DNA of 64,000 nucleotides from Heterohyrax brucei (Eukaryota; Chordata; Mammalia; Hyracoidea; Procaviidae), in the NCBI GenBank assembly GCA_028571685.1, contig CM053148.1, forward strand, positions 90,976,001 through 91,040,000, given 5' to 3'. Each line of letters starts with the position of its first letter. Position 1 is the first letter of the stretch. Of this stretch, positions 32,669-42,945 are shown piece by piece. The notes beneath the pieces are model-generated. The model was not told the origin of the DNA, did no database searches, and worked only from the letters and a program-made list of their open reading frames with translations. The translations under genes and the position numbers were made by a program.

Positions 32669-32950
32669 TTACAAAGCAAAAATACTTTGTGACTTCTTCT
32701 GCCAGATGGTCTCACACTCGGCATATGTTTCCTTGGCAGTTTCTATGCTCTCAAACTCTTCCTCTAACGCCAGCAGCCAGTCAAGCACAGGTAATATTGT
32801 AGTCTTGGATTTCATCCCATGTCCCAGCTCAAACGTAGGCTCTGGAAGCTTACATAACTTGTCGGTGTTTCTCAAGCTCTCAGAACTGTTGCACTGTAAT
32901 GTTCCTCTTTCATCTTCAGTATACCATTCAAACTTTTCATTTTTCCATAC
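32669..32950 (-). pseudogene. Protein-like open stretch of unknown identity
   Basis: The minus frame is open for 94 codons between stops. It has a balanced, protein-like composition: an acidic segment (EDERG), a hydrophobic helix-like run (ILPVLDWLLALEEEFE) and a following charged segment, unlike the skewed frames nearby. There is no convincing ATG context at its start; the nearest internal ATG is well inside. Only one exon-sized block is seen, with no obvious poly-A, so it could be a piece of a processed pseudogene, an exon of an unseen gene, or chance. I do not recognise the family. Confidence 0.3.
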
Positions 32951-33019
32951 TCATTTTACTTCCATTATAAAAGTTCTTAGTTTTTTTGTACATGGCAAAA
33001 ACCAGATGGAGTAGTGCAG

Positions 33020-34045
33020 GAAAGAGTTAACATGACAGACCTGAGATTGCTCTTCTGGATTGGCCTCCTAGGTTGGCTCTTGGTTGGTATCCAGGAGCTT
33101 AGATCTCAGCAGAGTTCCTACCATTCCTAGAGCTAGTGAACACGGCTCACCTGCCTAAACTGTATACACAATATGTTTTATTCTGTACACCTGCCTTTCT
33201 TCTGGGAGTCTACAATTTTGGAAGGCACTAGGCAGAAAGTGTCTATGTGACCAGCTCCCAGTAAAGACCCTGAGTACTGAGTCGCTCATGAGTTTCTCTG
33301 GTGGACAACATTCCACACGTGCTGCTGCAAGTCATTACTGGAGAAACTTAAGTACATGCTATGCGACTTCACTGGACAGGACTCCTAGAAACTTGTACAT
33401 GCTTTCCTCCTGAACAGCCTTCATTGACTCTGCTTTGTTGATTTTTGTTAATAACTATCAAGGACTGAACTGTGTCTCCAAAAAATGTGTGTATCAATTT
33501 AGCTAAGCTGTTATTCCAAGTATTGTGCAACTGTCAAGCTTTTTATCATCAAATGTCATTTTTCTCTGTGTTATAATTCTTATCAGTTGATTAAATTCAG
33601 TTGATGTTGATGAAATGCAATTAGCAGCAGTTACATTAATGAGGCAGAACTCAATCAATAAGACTGGGTTGTGTCATGAGCCTGTCTCTTTTGAGATATA
33701 GAAGAGAGAAGCTAACAGAGAGACATGGGGACCTCACACCATGACCAAACGACCACCAAGAGAGCAGCATGTCCTTTGGACCCAGGGTCCGTGCACTAAG
33801 AAGTTCCTTGACCGAGATAAGACTGATGACAAGGACCTTCCTCCAGAGCCGACAGAGAGTAAAAGCCTTCCCCTGGAGATGACACCCTGAATTTGGACTT
33901 GTAGTCTACTAGACTCTGAAAGGATCAATGTCTCTTTGTTTGGGCCATCCACTTGGGGTATTTCTATCAGAGCAACAGAGGATGATTATAACAGTATCCT
34001 TTCATTACAATAAATTATAGCTGAATTCTGTGATCCTCCTAGAGA
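33020..34045 (+). mobile_element. Ancient ERV LTR split by a younger LTR
   Basis: The left part (33020-33455) carries CAATATGTTTTATTCTGTAC, GTGACCAGCTCCCAGTAAAG and ACATTCCACACGTGCTGCTG. The right part (about 33994-34045) resumes with GTATCCTTTCATTACAATAA and GATCCTCCTAGAGAATAATT. The order matches an old mammalian ERV LTR family, probably ERVL-type, whose exact name I cannot confirm. Confidence 0.6.
33456..33993 (+). mobile_element. MaLR-like LTR nested in an older LTR
   Basis: Start TATCAAGGACTGAACTGTGT (mutated TG), end GATTATAACA. It includes the family words CCTTCCCCTGGAGATGACAC and GACTTGTAGTCTACTAGACT. Flanking five-base words match at only three positions. Confidence 0.82.
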
Positions 34046-34069
34046 ATAATTAAATCAAAGTAAAATCCG

Positions 34070-34212
34070 GCACATGGGGACCCCATGTGTGTCAGTGGCT
34101 AATTTTTCGGAGTTATATCACTACTCCTTTCTCCTGAGGCATCTCTGAATGGACTCCAATCTTTCAGCTAGCAGACAAGTGCTTTCGCTCTTTGCACCAC
34201 TCAGGGACTTCA
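34070..34212 (-). mobile_element. AfroSINE variant, minus strand
   Basis: Reverse copy with TCCAATCTTTCAGCTAGCAG and TTTGCACCACTCAGGGACTT at the head side. The tail side (GGACCCCATGTGTGTCAG) is diverged. Confidence 0.65.
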
Positions 34213-34351
34213 ATATCCAGCATATCAATCCAGGCATCTGATCTTCCCTGCCCAGTTGTGTTGCTTGGGATCCTCCCATTAACTTTTTACCACCATTCAA
34301 GGGTCTGCCTTCCTTCTCCAAAAGCAAATCTGTTTTTAAGTAGTTAGATGT

Positions 34352-34868
34352 TATCTTAGTTATCTAGTGCTGCTATAACAGAAATATTACCAGTACATGG
34401 TTTTCACAAAGAGAAATATACTCTTTCACAATCTAACAGAGTGCAAGCTGAAATTCAGTGTATCCATTCCAGGCAAAGGCATTCTCTCTCTTGCAGCTCT
34501 GGAAGAAGGTCCTGTCCTTGTACTCAATCTGTTCCTCTTGTCTGAAGAGCTTCTTAAACTCTGGGACTCAAGGTCAAAATGATGTGCTTCCCTCCTAGTG
34601 CTGCTTTCTTGGTGGTAAGAGGTACCCATGTCTCTCTGTTCACTTCTGTCTTCCATATTTCAAGAGAGATTTGATATTATCCAGTCTTGTAGACCTAATC
34701 AATGTAACTATTGGCAATCTATCTGATTCTATTATAGTGACAGAATTCACAACACAGAGGGAAATCACATAAAATGACAAAACGGTAGACACTTATACAT
34801 TACTAGAAACCATGGGCCAGCCAAACTGATACACACATTTTTGAGAAGGCATAATTCAATCCCTGATA
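34352..34868 (-). mobile_element. MaLR-like solo LTR, minus strand, exact duplication
   Basis: GATGT flanks it exactly at 34347-34351 and 34869-34873. The terminal dinucleotides have decayed to TA and TA. Within it lie TCTAGTGCTGCTATAACAG and ACTAGAAACCATGGGCCAGC in reverse family order. Confidence 0.87.
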
Positions 34869-34873
34869 GATGT

Positions 34874-35289
34874 TGAACTTGTATGTGAACTATTATGCAT
34901 CAGTTATCTTTCTCTGGATATTTCCCCTAGATCTTTATGCAATAAAATTATACAACTAAGCAAAAGGCTCATTCATTGTTAATGTTCCAGCTTCAAAATA
35001 TGATCCACTACTTAATAAAGCTTTGGGATTGAGCTCCTGCTCCTCTCTATGAGATGCTTCTCATGAGAGACTTAATCCCAGGACCACCATTACTTCTGCC
35101 AGTGTCTTTATGCTTTGATGTTATTTGATTAACATTTAAGTTGCCATAGTAATCCATTAATTGATTTAAATATAAATTGGGCTTTGATTCAAACTCAGTT
35201 CTTTCAAATGCTTGGATTCACACTTACATTTACAAACTGCAGTTTAAATCTCTTTTCCTATAGATTGGTACACAAAAACATCCTTAAAG
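34874..35289. other. Anonymous interval
   Basis: No gene or classified repeat recognised. Confidence 0.4.
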
Positions 35290-35741
35290 TTTGAAAGACA
35301 ATATAACACAATATGTTATAGGACTAGATGATCAAATGCCACCTACCTATGTGTCTCACAGTACTTCCTTCTTCTGTTCAAAAGATGTGCACCAGGGTTG
35401 TATCCTTTCACTATACTTATTCCACCTGTGTGTTGAACAAATGATCCAAGAAGTTGGACAATATCAAGAAGTCTTCCTCAGGAATGGAAGAAGACTAACA
35501 ATCTGCAATATGCAGGTGACTCAATCTTGCTTACTCAAAGAAAAGAGGACTTGAAGCACTTACTGATGAAGATCAAAGGCTGCAGATTTCAGTATGGATT
35601 ATACTTCAGACTAAAGAAAAATTCTCACAGATGGACGAATAAGCAATATCATGATAAATGGCAAAAAAGCTGATGTTGTCAAGGATTTCATTTTACTTGG
35701 ATCCATGATCATCATGGAAGCAACAGTCAAGAAGTCAATGA

Positions 35742-37027
35742 TATAATCATTTTGGAAAATAACATGACTTTCCCTTAGAAAGCTAGAAATAGGAATATTG
35801 TATTATTCAGCAATTACATTCCCAGGGATATCTCCTAGAGAAATAAGAATCATCACATGAATAGACATACACAGATCTATTAACTGCAGCATTGCTCACA
35901 ATAGCAAAAGGATAGAAACAACCTAGATGCCCACTGACAGATGAATGGATAAACAAACTATGGTAGGTACACACAATGGCATATTATGCAATGATAAAGA
36001 ACAATGATAAATCCACGAAGCATCTCATAATACAGAGGAAACTGGAGGGCATTATGCTGAGGGAAATAAATCAACCACAGATGGACAAATACTGTATGAG
36101 ACCTCTATCCTAAAGATGCATGAAAATGTTTACACGCAAACACACACATACAATCTTTGATGGTTTTGAGGGAGGAAAGGGATGGAGATGAAATAACACT
36201 AAATAGACAACAGAAAAGTGCTAGCTTTAGTGAAGGGTAAGGCAGTATGCAACACTGAAGAAATTAGCTCAGCTTGTACAAGGCAAGGTCCCGGAAGCTC
36301 CATAGGCCCATTCAAACCCCCTGAGGGATTGAATTGCTGGGCTGAGATCTGTAGGGACCACGAGCTCACAGACCATCGGCCTCAATTGGCAAAACAATGA
36401 AAAAAATATTTACATTCTGCTTCGGTGAGTAGTTTCGGAAGTCAAAAGCCTACGAGTGGCCATCTAGGATACCCCACTGGTAGCTCCCATTGGACAGTAA
36501 CAAACAATAAAGAAAACTAAAGATACAAGTGAAAGATTACTCCCAAGGACTAATAGGCCACATCTACAGTGGCATCTACCAGAAGAAGTCCAGTATAACT
36601 AGGTAGTGCCTGGCTGCCACTGCTGACTGCTCTAACAAGGAACACAACAGAAGATCCTGAACAGAGCTGGAGAAAAAATGTAGAACAAAACTCTAACTTA
36701 AAAAGAAAGACCAGACTTGCTGGGCTGACAGAGACTAGAGAAACACTAAGTGCGGCCCCTGGTCACCCTTTAAGCGCAGTAATGAAGTCACTCTGAGGCT
36801 CACTCTTCAGCCAAAGACTGGACAGGACTTTAAAACAAAACAAGGCTAAAGGGGGCATGATAACCAGGGGCAAAGCCTAGAAGGCAGGATAGTAGATAAC
36901 CCGTGATTGAGAAGAGAGAGTGTTGACGTGCAGTTCTTTATCCTTGCCATAAAACAACATACGTATTAGTTCTGTAAGTCTTCATCTAAAGTATCATGTC
37001 TATGTAGAAAATTACATTTAAAAAAAT
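35742..37027 (+). mobile_element. 5'-truncated L1 inserted in an RTE, plus strand
   Basis: ORF2 end (CCCTTAGAAAGCTAGAAATA, CACAATAGCAAAAGGATAGA, GATGAATGGATAAACAAACT) followed by the lineage 3' UTR (about 36150-36960) and an A-rich end. Flanks AGAAGTCAA (before) and AATCAAAAG (after) fit a decayed duplication of the RTE target. About 1.29 kb, lacking ORF1 and most of ORF2. Confidence 0.87.
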
Positions 37028-37550
37028 CAAAAGAAGCATTGTATTGGGCAAATTGGTTGTAAATGGCCTCTTTAAAGTGTTGAAAAGTAAAGATGTCACC
37101 TTGAAGACTAAGGTGCCACCGACTCAAGCCATGCTGTTTTCAATTGCCTCACATGCATGTGAAAAGTAGAGGATGAATAAGATAGACTAAAGAAGAAATG
37201 ACACTTTCGGATTGTGGCGTTGAAAAATATTGAATATACCACAGACTGGCAAAAGAACAAGATTATCTGTCTTGGAAGAAGTACAACCAGATTCCTCCAT
37301 AGAAGCAAGGGTGATGAGACCATATGTCATATATTTTGGACATGTTATCAAGACAGATTAGTCCTTGAAGAAGGACATTATGCTTGGTGGAGGGTCAAAA
37401 AAAAAAAAAAAGGAAGATGCTCAGTGGATAGATTGACACAGTGGTTATAACAGTGCACAGCAAGCATAGCAAGATTGTGAGGACAGGGCAGAAGTAGACC
37501 GTGTTTCTTCACACGGGGTCACTGTGAATTGGAACTGACTCAATAGGGGA

Positions 37551-37591
37551 GGACCAGACAATATTTTGTTCTTTTATAGGTAAGGTCACCA
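37551..37591 (+). repeat. Direct repeat of an RTE tail segment, copy 1
   Basis: AGGACCAGACAAT followed by TTTTGTTCTTTTATAGG, nearly identical to 38822-38863. It is a second, partial tail after the main RTE tail at 37495-37550. Confidence 0.6.
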
Positions 37592-37615
37592 CAGTAATAG
37601 CTATAACATATGTGT

Positions 37616-37700
37616 ATGTGCGTATGTATCTATCCATCCTTCCATCCACACATCCATCATCTATCCATACACTCATCTGTCATCCATCCATCCATCTTAT
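37616..37700. repeat. (ATCC)n and related microsatellite
   Basis: GTATGTATCTATCCATCC then CATCCATCCATCC, an imperfect tetranucleotide repeat. Confidence 0.88.
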
Positions 37701-38379
37701 TGATTTAAAGGTGTTGCAAAATAATTACTCGATTTTTCTTTGATTTTTTTAGTCAGTTTATAAATCTAACTCAGATACAAAGATATACCTTCTGTGATTC
37801 TTCCCAAAATTTCTGCCCAAATTTGTAAGTAGGGTCCTGTTTCTTTTTTCTTTATTCTTCTGTTTCATTTGGTTCTGTGATGCTTTTCCTACATGGAAGT
37901 AGAGAGCTCAGTGTAGCACCAGATTGTATTTCTGCTTTGGAAAGGAGTTAAAAGAACTCTGGCCTTCTTGGTCCTTTATACAATCCAAAATTTATATACT
38001 TTATTTTAATTCAGCCATACAAATATTAATACACAGAGATTAATGTCTATACTCATGAAATTCATTCTTCAAGCATCTCTAGACCTGCCTTCTACTCTTA
38101 TTTTACAGTCTGTATATCCAATTGTGCACTGAATTTTCTGTGGATTAGTGCAAAAGGAGCTGAAGCTCAACATATTCCAAAAAGAAAGTAGAGTTGTCTC
38201 CTTAGTGGGTCTCCTGCAGTGTACCTCCACTCAAACTCTTGAACAAGCTAGAAACCTGGAGGACTTCCTTAGTATCTTCCCCTCTCAGACTCTTCAGCAA
38301 TCAATATTTTCCTCAAGCCCTGTCAACTTTACTTTAGAATTTTACTCAGGTTTCTGTTTCTCTTTCTGTCTGCACCACC
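37701..38379. other. Anonymous interval
   Basis: No gene or classified repeat recognised. The frame 38148-38474 overlaps the possible L2 that follows. Confidence 0.4.
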
Positions 38380-38765
38380 ACCAACCTCCTCTTCAACTGG
38401 ACTATTACAGTATCCCCCAAAATGCACTCTCCACAATTGTTCAATGGACTGTTCATTTTGAAATCCAAACCTGATCACACACAACCCCCCCTCAAATATT
38501 CTTTAGCTTTCTATTGTCTTCAAAAGAGAGACATGAACCACAATTCATGCAAGGTCAGATTCTATTTATGTTTCATCCCCAACTCTCTTTTGCTCCTTTG
38601 TGTCTTCCAAGCATTCTAATCTGTGTTCAGTTCCCCAAACGCTCTATCTCCCTTCAGAGGCAGAGCTTTTTGCAATTTTCTGTAGTTAGTAATTACTTGT
38701 GCTTTATTTCTTGTCTCAGTTATTGTTTTTCTGTGTTAGCCCCTGTGACTATAGATACCAGTGAA
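38380..38765 (+). mobile_element. Probable L2 LINE 3' fragment
   Basis: Order of phrases typical of L2: AACTGGACTATTACAGTATC, ACTCTCCACAATTGTTCA, TTGAAATCCAAACCTGATCA, AAATATTCTTTAGCTTTC, and later CAGTTCCCCAAACGCTCTAT. Highly diverged. Confidence 0.55.
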
Positions 38766-38821
38766 CTGCCAATATCTGGTATCTATTACAGTAAACATTT
38801 CATAGGTCATACAAACAGGGT

Positions 38822-38895
38822 AGGACCAGATAATGTTTTGTTCTTTTACAGGTAAGGTCACCATAAGTCAGAGCTGACTTGACGACAAATAACAA
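38822..38895 (+). repeat. Direct repeat of an RTE tail segment, copy 2
   Basis: AGGACCAGATAAT then TTTTGTTCTTTTACAGG, continuing through GTCAGAGCTGACTTGACGAC into an AACAATTAC tail. It lies 1.27 kb from the other copy. Confidence 0.6.
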
Positions 38896-39849
38896 TTACA
38901 AAAACCAAGTTTATAGTTGGTTCTCAACAAACATTGCATTTATTAATGAATCAATAGATTTATCCTCATGTATTAGTATTGTAGGAGTCAGAATTCACTG
39001 GACAGCAAAGAAACTAGTATTTAGAAAGTGTCTGAAGTTCTAATGTTATCTTACTTTCTCAGCTTTTCTAAATATTTCATTATATTACCATAGCCTATGT
39101 TTTGCCAAGGACACAGACATAAAGGTGAATATGGATACAGCATAAAATACATGTCAAGGTTAAGAGTTGGGGAAAAGAGGAGAGAAAGAGATTCAAAGAG
39201 AAATTTTTTCCCAAAATGTTAAATCTCTGTCATATATAAATTTATCTACATTTTAGAGGAAGCAATTTGTTAGAAACTTTACTTTTAAAATAAATCCTGG
39301 AACTAGAATAACTGTCTTTAGAATACTTCGTTGTTAATGCTTTGTAACTCTACCTGGGTGCAGCACGCTTTGCAAAAATATTTTTATACTTTTCAGTATA
39401 CATCTTTTTTTTTTTTCTTTTTTGATGGAATAGTCTACCTGTTCTCTTCTCTTGGGCAGGCAGTGAATAGTGACGAATTTTACCAAAGTAAGAAATTCAA
39501 GTTGAAAGAAGTTTTATGTCAAATTGCCTTTGAGATGTGATAGCTGTCTCATTGCTTTAGAAAATTTTTATCTCTTTTGTTTTATGCTTTGTATATTCTA
39601 ACTTTATACTTAAGTGCTTGTATTTCAGTCCCAACTGACCTTCCTTTCTTCCTTGGGTGTTTGCCTTTGCTTCATCATAAACTAACTTTTCCTTTTTATT
39701 GTTTCTTATGACTGAATTTGTAGCTCTATTATAGACATAAATAATTACAGATTTGAACCTCTAAGATGGGATCTGATGACAAGATAGAAAATTGTATCAA
39801 ATAAGGTCATACAAATTGAATCTCTTTAGCAAAATCTGTGTCAATTTGA
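38896..39849. other. Anonymous AT-rich interval
   Basis: No gene or classified repeat recognised. A short AfroSINE-like tail scrap may lie at 38985-39020, and a T run lies near 39405. Confidence 0.4.
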
Positions 39850-40590
39850 CTGTGTGGATATACGGATGAAACAAACTTGCTTGTGAAAAGAGAGTTGAAA
39901 AACTTAGTGATGAAGATCAAAGACCACAGACTTCAGTATGGACTACACCTCAGTGTAAAGAAATGACAACAAGCAACATCAGGATAAATAGATAAAAAAT
40001 TGAAGTTGTTAAAGTTTTCATTTTACGTGGACCGGCAGTCAACACTCACAAAAACAGCAGTCAAGAAAGCAAAAGATACATTGCAATTGGGCAAATCTGC
40101 TACAAAAGCCTTCTTTAAAGTGTTAAAAAGCAAAGATGTCACTTAGAAAACTAAGGCACTCCTGGTGTCCTCAGTTGCCTCTCACATGCATGTGAAAGCT
40201 GGACGATCCATAAAGAAGTCTGAAGAAGAATTCATGCCTTTGACTTGTGTTGTTAGAGGAGAATATTGAGTATACCATGCAGTAATAATAGAAGGAACAA
40301 ATCCATCTTGGAAAAAATACAACCAGAATGTTCCTAAGAAGCAAAATAGCAAGACTACACCTCACATATTTTGGATACATTATTTGTCCACAGAGAATGA
40401 CCTCTTGCTTGGTACAGTAGAAAATGAGTGAAAAAGAGGAAATGCCTCCCACAGATGGATTGACACAGTGGTTGTAACAGTGAGCTCAAGCATAGCAACC
40501 ACTGTGAGGAACAGGAGGGCTGGGCAGTGTTTTGTTCTGTTGTACATAATAAGGTCATCATGAGATTGACTGAACCACGTGTCTATTTTT
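39850..40590 (+). mobile_element. RTE/BovB-clade LINE 3' end, plus strand
   Basis: AAGATCAAAGACCACAGACT, TTGCAATTGGGCAAATCTGC, TGTGAAAGCTGGACGATCCA, TATTGAGTATACCATGCAGT and a tail with TTTTGTTCTGTTGTACATAA, in RTE order. Frames are broken. Confidence 0.87.
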
Positions 40591-40607
40591 CAGTCCCTTC
40601 ACGGAAC

Positions 40608-40862
40608 AATTAAAAGCTCAACTACTAGCTGAAATGTTGGTAGTTTGAATCCACCAAGAAGAGCCTGGGAAGACACACCTGATGATCTACTTCTGAAAGA
40701 GCCAACCAAAAAATCCTTTGCCGTTGAGTTGACTCTGACTCACGGTGGTCTAGACTCAGAGGCTTCGATATGCTGTGGGGCAATTCTACTCTGTAACACA
40801 AGGAGTGTTCACGAATTGTTTGTTGTTATTTGACTTGTCAGCAAATAACAGCAGTAACAAAA
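40608..40862 (+). mobile_element. AfroSINE variant, plus strand, with possible internal insert
   Basis: AATTAAAAGCTCAACTACTA head, GTTTGAATCCACCAAGAAGA, GGAAGACACACCTGATGATC and a GGGGCAATTCTACTCTGTAA body. Between about 40703 and 40755, CCGTTGAGTTGACTCTGACT reads like a reversed SINE tail, so a second fragment may be inserted. Confidence 0.7.
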
Positions 40863-40865
40863 ATG

Positions 40866-40940
40866 AAAGGCCTTGATGATCTACTAACCTAAAGATTGAG
40901 AGTTGAAGTCCTCCCAGTGGTATCATTCAGAATTTTACAT
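40866..40940 (+). mobile_element. AfroSINE scrap, plus strand
   Basis: GCCTTGATGATCTACTAACC and AGTTGAAGTCCTCCCAGTGG resemble scrambled SINE head and middle words. Low confidence. Confidence 0.4.
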
Positions 40941-41309
40941 ACAGATCAATGAGATTAGTTTGTTTCCTTTGACTTACTGACACTGCCTCCCTGCCGTTAT
41001 TACTGGTATTAATTTTAAACTGTAAGGTCCTTGTTGGAAAGAACTGTGCTTACACTTTTTTTTTAAAAAAAAATAATTGTTATATAGAAAGCTTTCTGTA
41101 AGGGTTCTATTTTCAATCTCCCTAATATTGCTTTTTAAACTAACTACTTTTAAAATAGATAATCTTTCTCTGAGGTAAAACACAGTGCTAAATGTTTTCT
41201 TAGTAGCTCAGAATAGTGACTGAAACCCTAATGCGGTGCACTTTAAAGTAGACATAGTGGGAGAAGACAAACCTAGATACCTATTTTCTTTTCTTTTCTT
41301 GTTTTTTTT

Positions 41310-42945
41310 CTTTTTTTTTTAAATTGTGATTTAGGTGAAAGTTTGCAGAGCAAATTAGTCTCTTATTCAGCAGTTAACATATACGCTGTTTTGTGTCATT
41401 GGCCACCCACCCTACAACATGTCAGCACTCTCCTCTGCTAGACTTCAGATTTCCCATTTCCATCTATCCAGGTTCCCTGTCCTTTGCTGCCTCTTAACTT
41501 TGTTTTTGAGATAGTGTGCCCATTTTGTCTTGTATACATGGTTGGACTATGTGAGTTATTGTTTGTTTTATAGGCCCATGTAAGGAAGAACTTCTGGAGT
41601 GACTTCAGTACCGAGTTAAAAGGGAATCTGGGGGTCATACTTGGAGATTTCTTCAATCTCTATATACCCATTAAGTCTATTGTTTTAAATTGTGCTTTAT
41701 GTGACAGTTTACAAGTCAAGCCACCCTCTTAAGTAAAAACTTATACACACGTTGTTACACAGCTCTCATTGCCTTCCCTACAATTTGACAGCTCAGTCTT
41801 CCTCTGCAACCTGCATTTCCAATGACCATTGAACCACTACTATACTCTTCTCTCTGGACAGGAGTTGACCATTTAGTTTCATTTATCTACTTAAGCTAAG
41901 AACCGCACCCATTACTAGTATCATCCTATGTGTTATAGTCCAAGCTAATCTTCTTCTGAAAGATGGGCTTTGGGAAAGATTTTAGTTCTGGGTTAACACA
42001 GAGTCTGGGGCCCATATCCTCTGGCATCCCTCCAATCTCAGTCAAACCATTGAGTCTAGTCTTTTTACTAGAATTTGAGCCCTGTACCTTACTTTTTCTT
42101 CTGCTCCATCAAGGACTGTCTGTTTTGTTTCCTGTTAGGGCGGTCATTGATGGTAGCTAGGCACCACCTAGTTCTTTCAGTCTCTTTGTGAGTTACAATT
42201 TTGTTCCACATTTTTCTCTGTCTCTGTCTAGAACCCTCTATTGTGATCCTTATTAGAGTAATTGGTGGTGATAGCCAGGCACCATCTAATTGATCTGGAC
42301 TCAGCCTGGTGGAGGCTTTGGTAGTTATAATCTACTAGTCCTTTGGAGTGATCTTCCTCTTGTGTGTCTGGTTTTTTTCATTATTGCCCTTGCTCCAAAT
42401 GGGGCGGGATCTGTGAATGAATCTTAGATAGCTGCACACAGCCTTTTAAACCTCCAGATGCTACTCATCTAAGTAGGATGCAGAATATTTTCTTTATAAA
42501 CTATATTAAGCTAGTTGACATAGATGTCCCCCAAGATCACGGTCACTAGTTCTCAGTCCAGTAATTTGATCCCTCTGGGAATTTGGATGTTACCTATGAA
42601 AGTTCTATGACTTTGTCTTGGTTACATTGTGTTGACTTCCCCTATAATATCGTATACTGTCTTACCCTTCATCAAAGTTAGCATTTGTCTATTGTCTACT
42701 GTTATTCTATTTCCATGCTTCCCCTCCCTTACAACCATCAAAGATTCTTCTTTCTATGTGTAAAAATTTATATGAGCTTTTATAATGGTGGTTCTACACA
42801 GTATTTGTCTTTTTGTGATGGATTTATTTCTATTAGCATAATGTCCTTGAGCTTCAACTGTGTTGTGAGATATTTTGCAGCCCTATTGTCATTCTTTATC
42901 ATTGCATAGCATTCCATTGAGTGTATGTACTATGTTTTTCTTTTG
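41310..42945 (-). mobile_element. L1 3' end, minus strand, split by a second L1 3' end
   Basis: Left part 41310-41682 (3' UTR, T-rich start on the plus strand) and right part 42179-42945 (rest of the 3' UTR, then ORF2 end with TTTATCATTGCATAGCATTC). The two parts join in L1 order when 41683-42178 is removed: the first breaks off after TACCCATTAAGTCT and the second resumes with TTTGTGAGTTACAATTTTG. Confidence 0.78.
41683..42178 (-). mobile_element. L1 3' UTR fragment nested in another L1 3' UTR
   Basis: Begins on the plus strand with TTTTAAATTGTGCTTTATGT (reversed poly-A side) and runs through ACACAGAGTCTGGGGCCCAT to CACCACCTAGTTCTTTCAG. The word AGTCT lies at both borders and may be a remnant of the duplication. 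It matches the 3' UTR subtype at 3165-4060. Confidence 0.78.

Larger units (their letters stand above)
32208..33019. other. Anonymous interval with a microsatellite and a minus-strand open frame
   Basis: Holds (TG)n at about 32371-32411 followed by a GA-rich tract to 32458, and the open frame described at 32669-32950. Short frames at 32348-32647 are repeat by-products. Confidence 0.5.
35290..37600 (+). mobile_element. RTE/BovB-clade LINE, split by an L1
   Basis: Left part 35290-35741: reverse-transcriptase region with GTGCACCAGGGTTGTATCC (conserved GC-LSP-L-like motif in 35384-35430) and a decayed active-site region near 35510, where the usual YADD-type motif is not readable. Right part 37028-37600: GCATTGTATTGGGCAAATTG onwards through the tail. 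The two parts join seamlessly when the L1 at 35742-37027 is removed. Confidence 0.88.
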
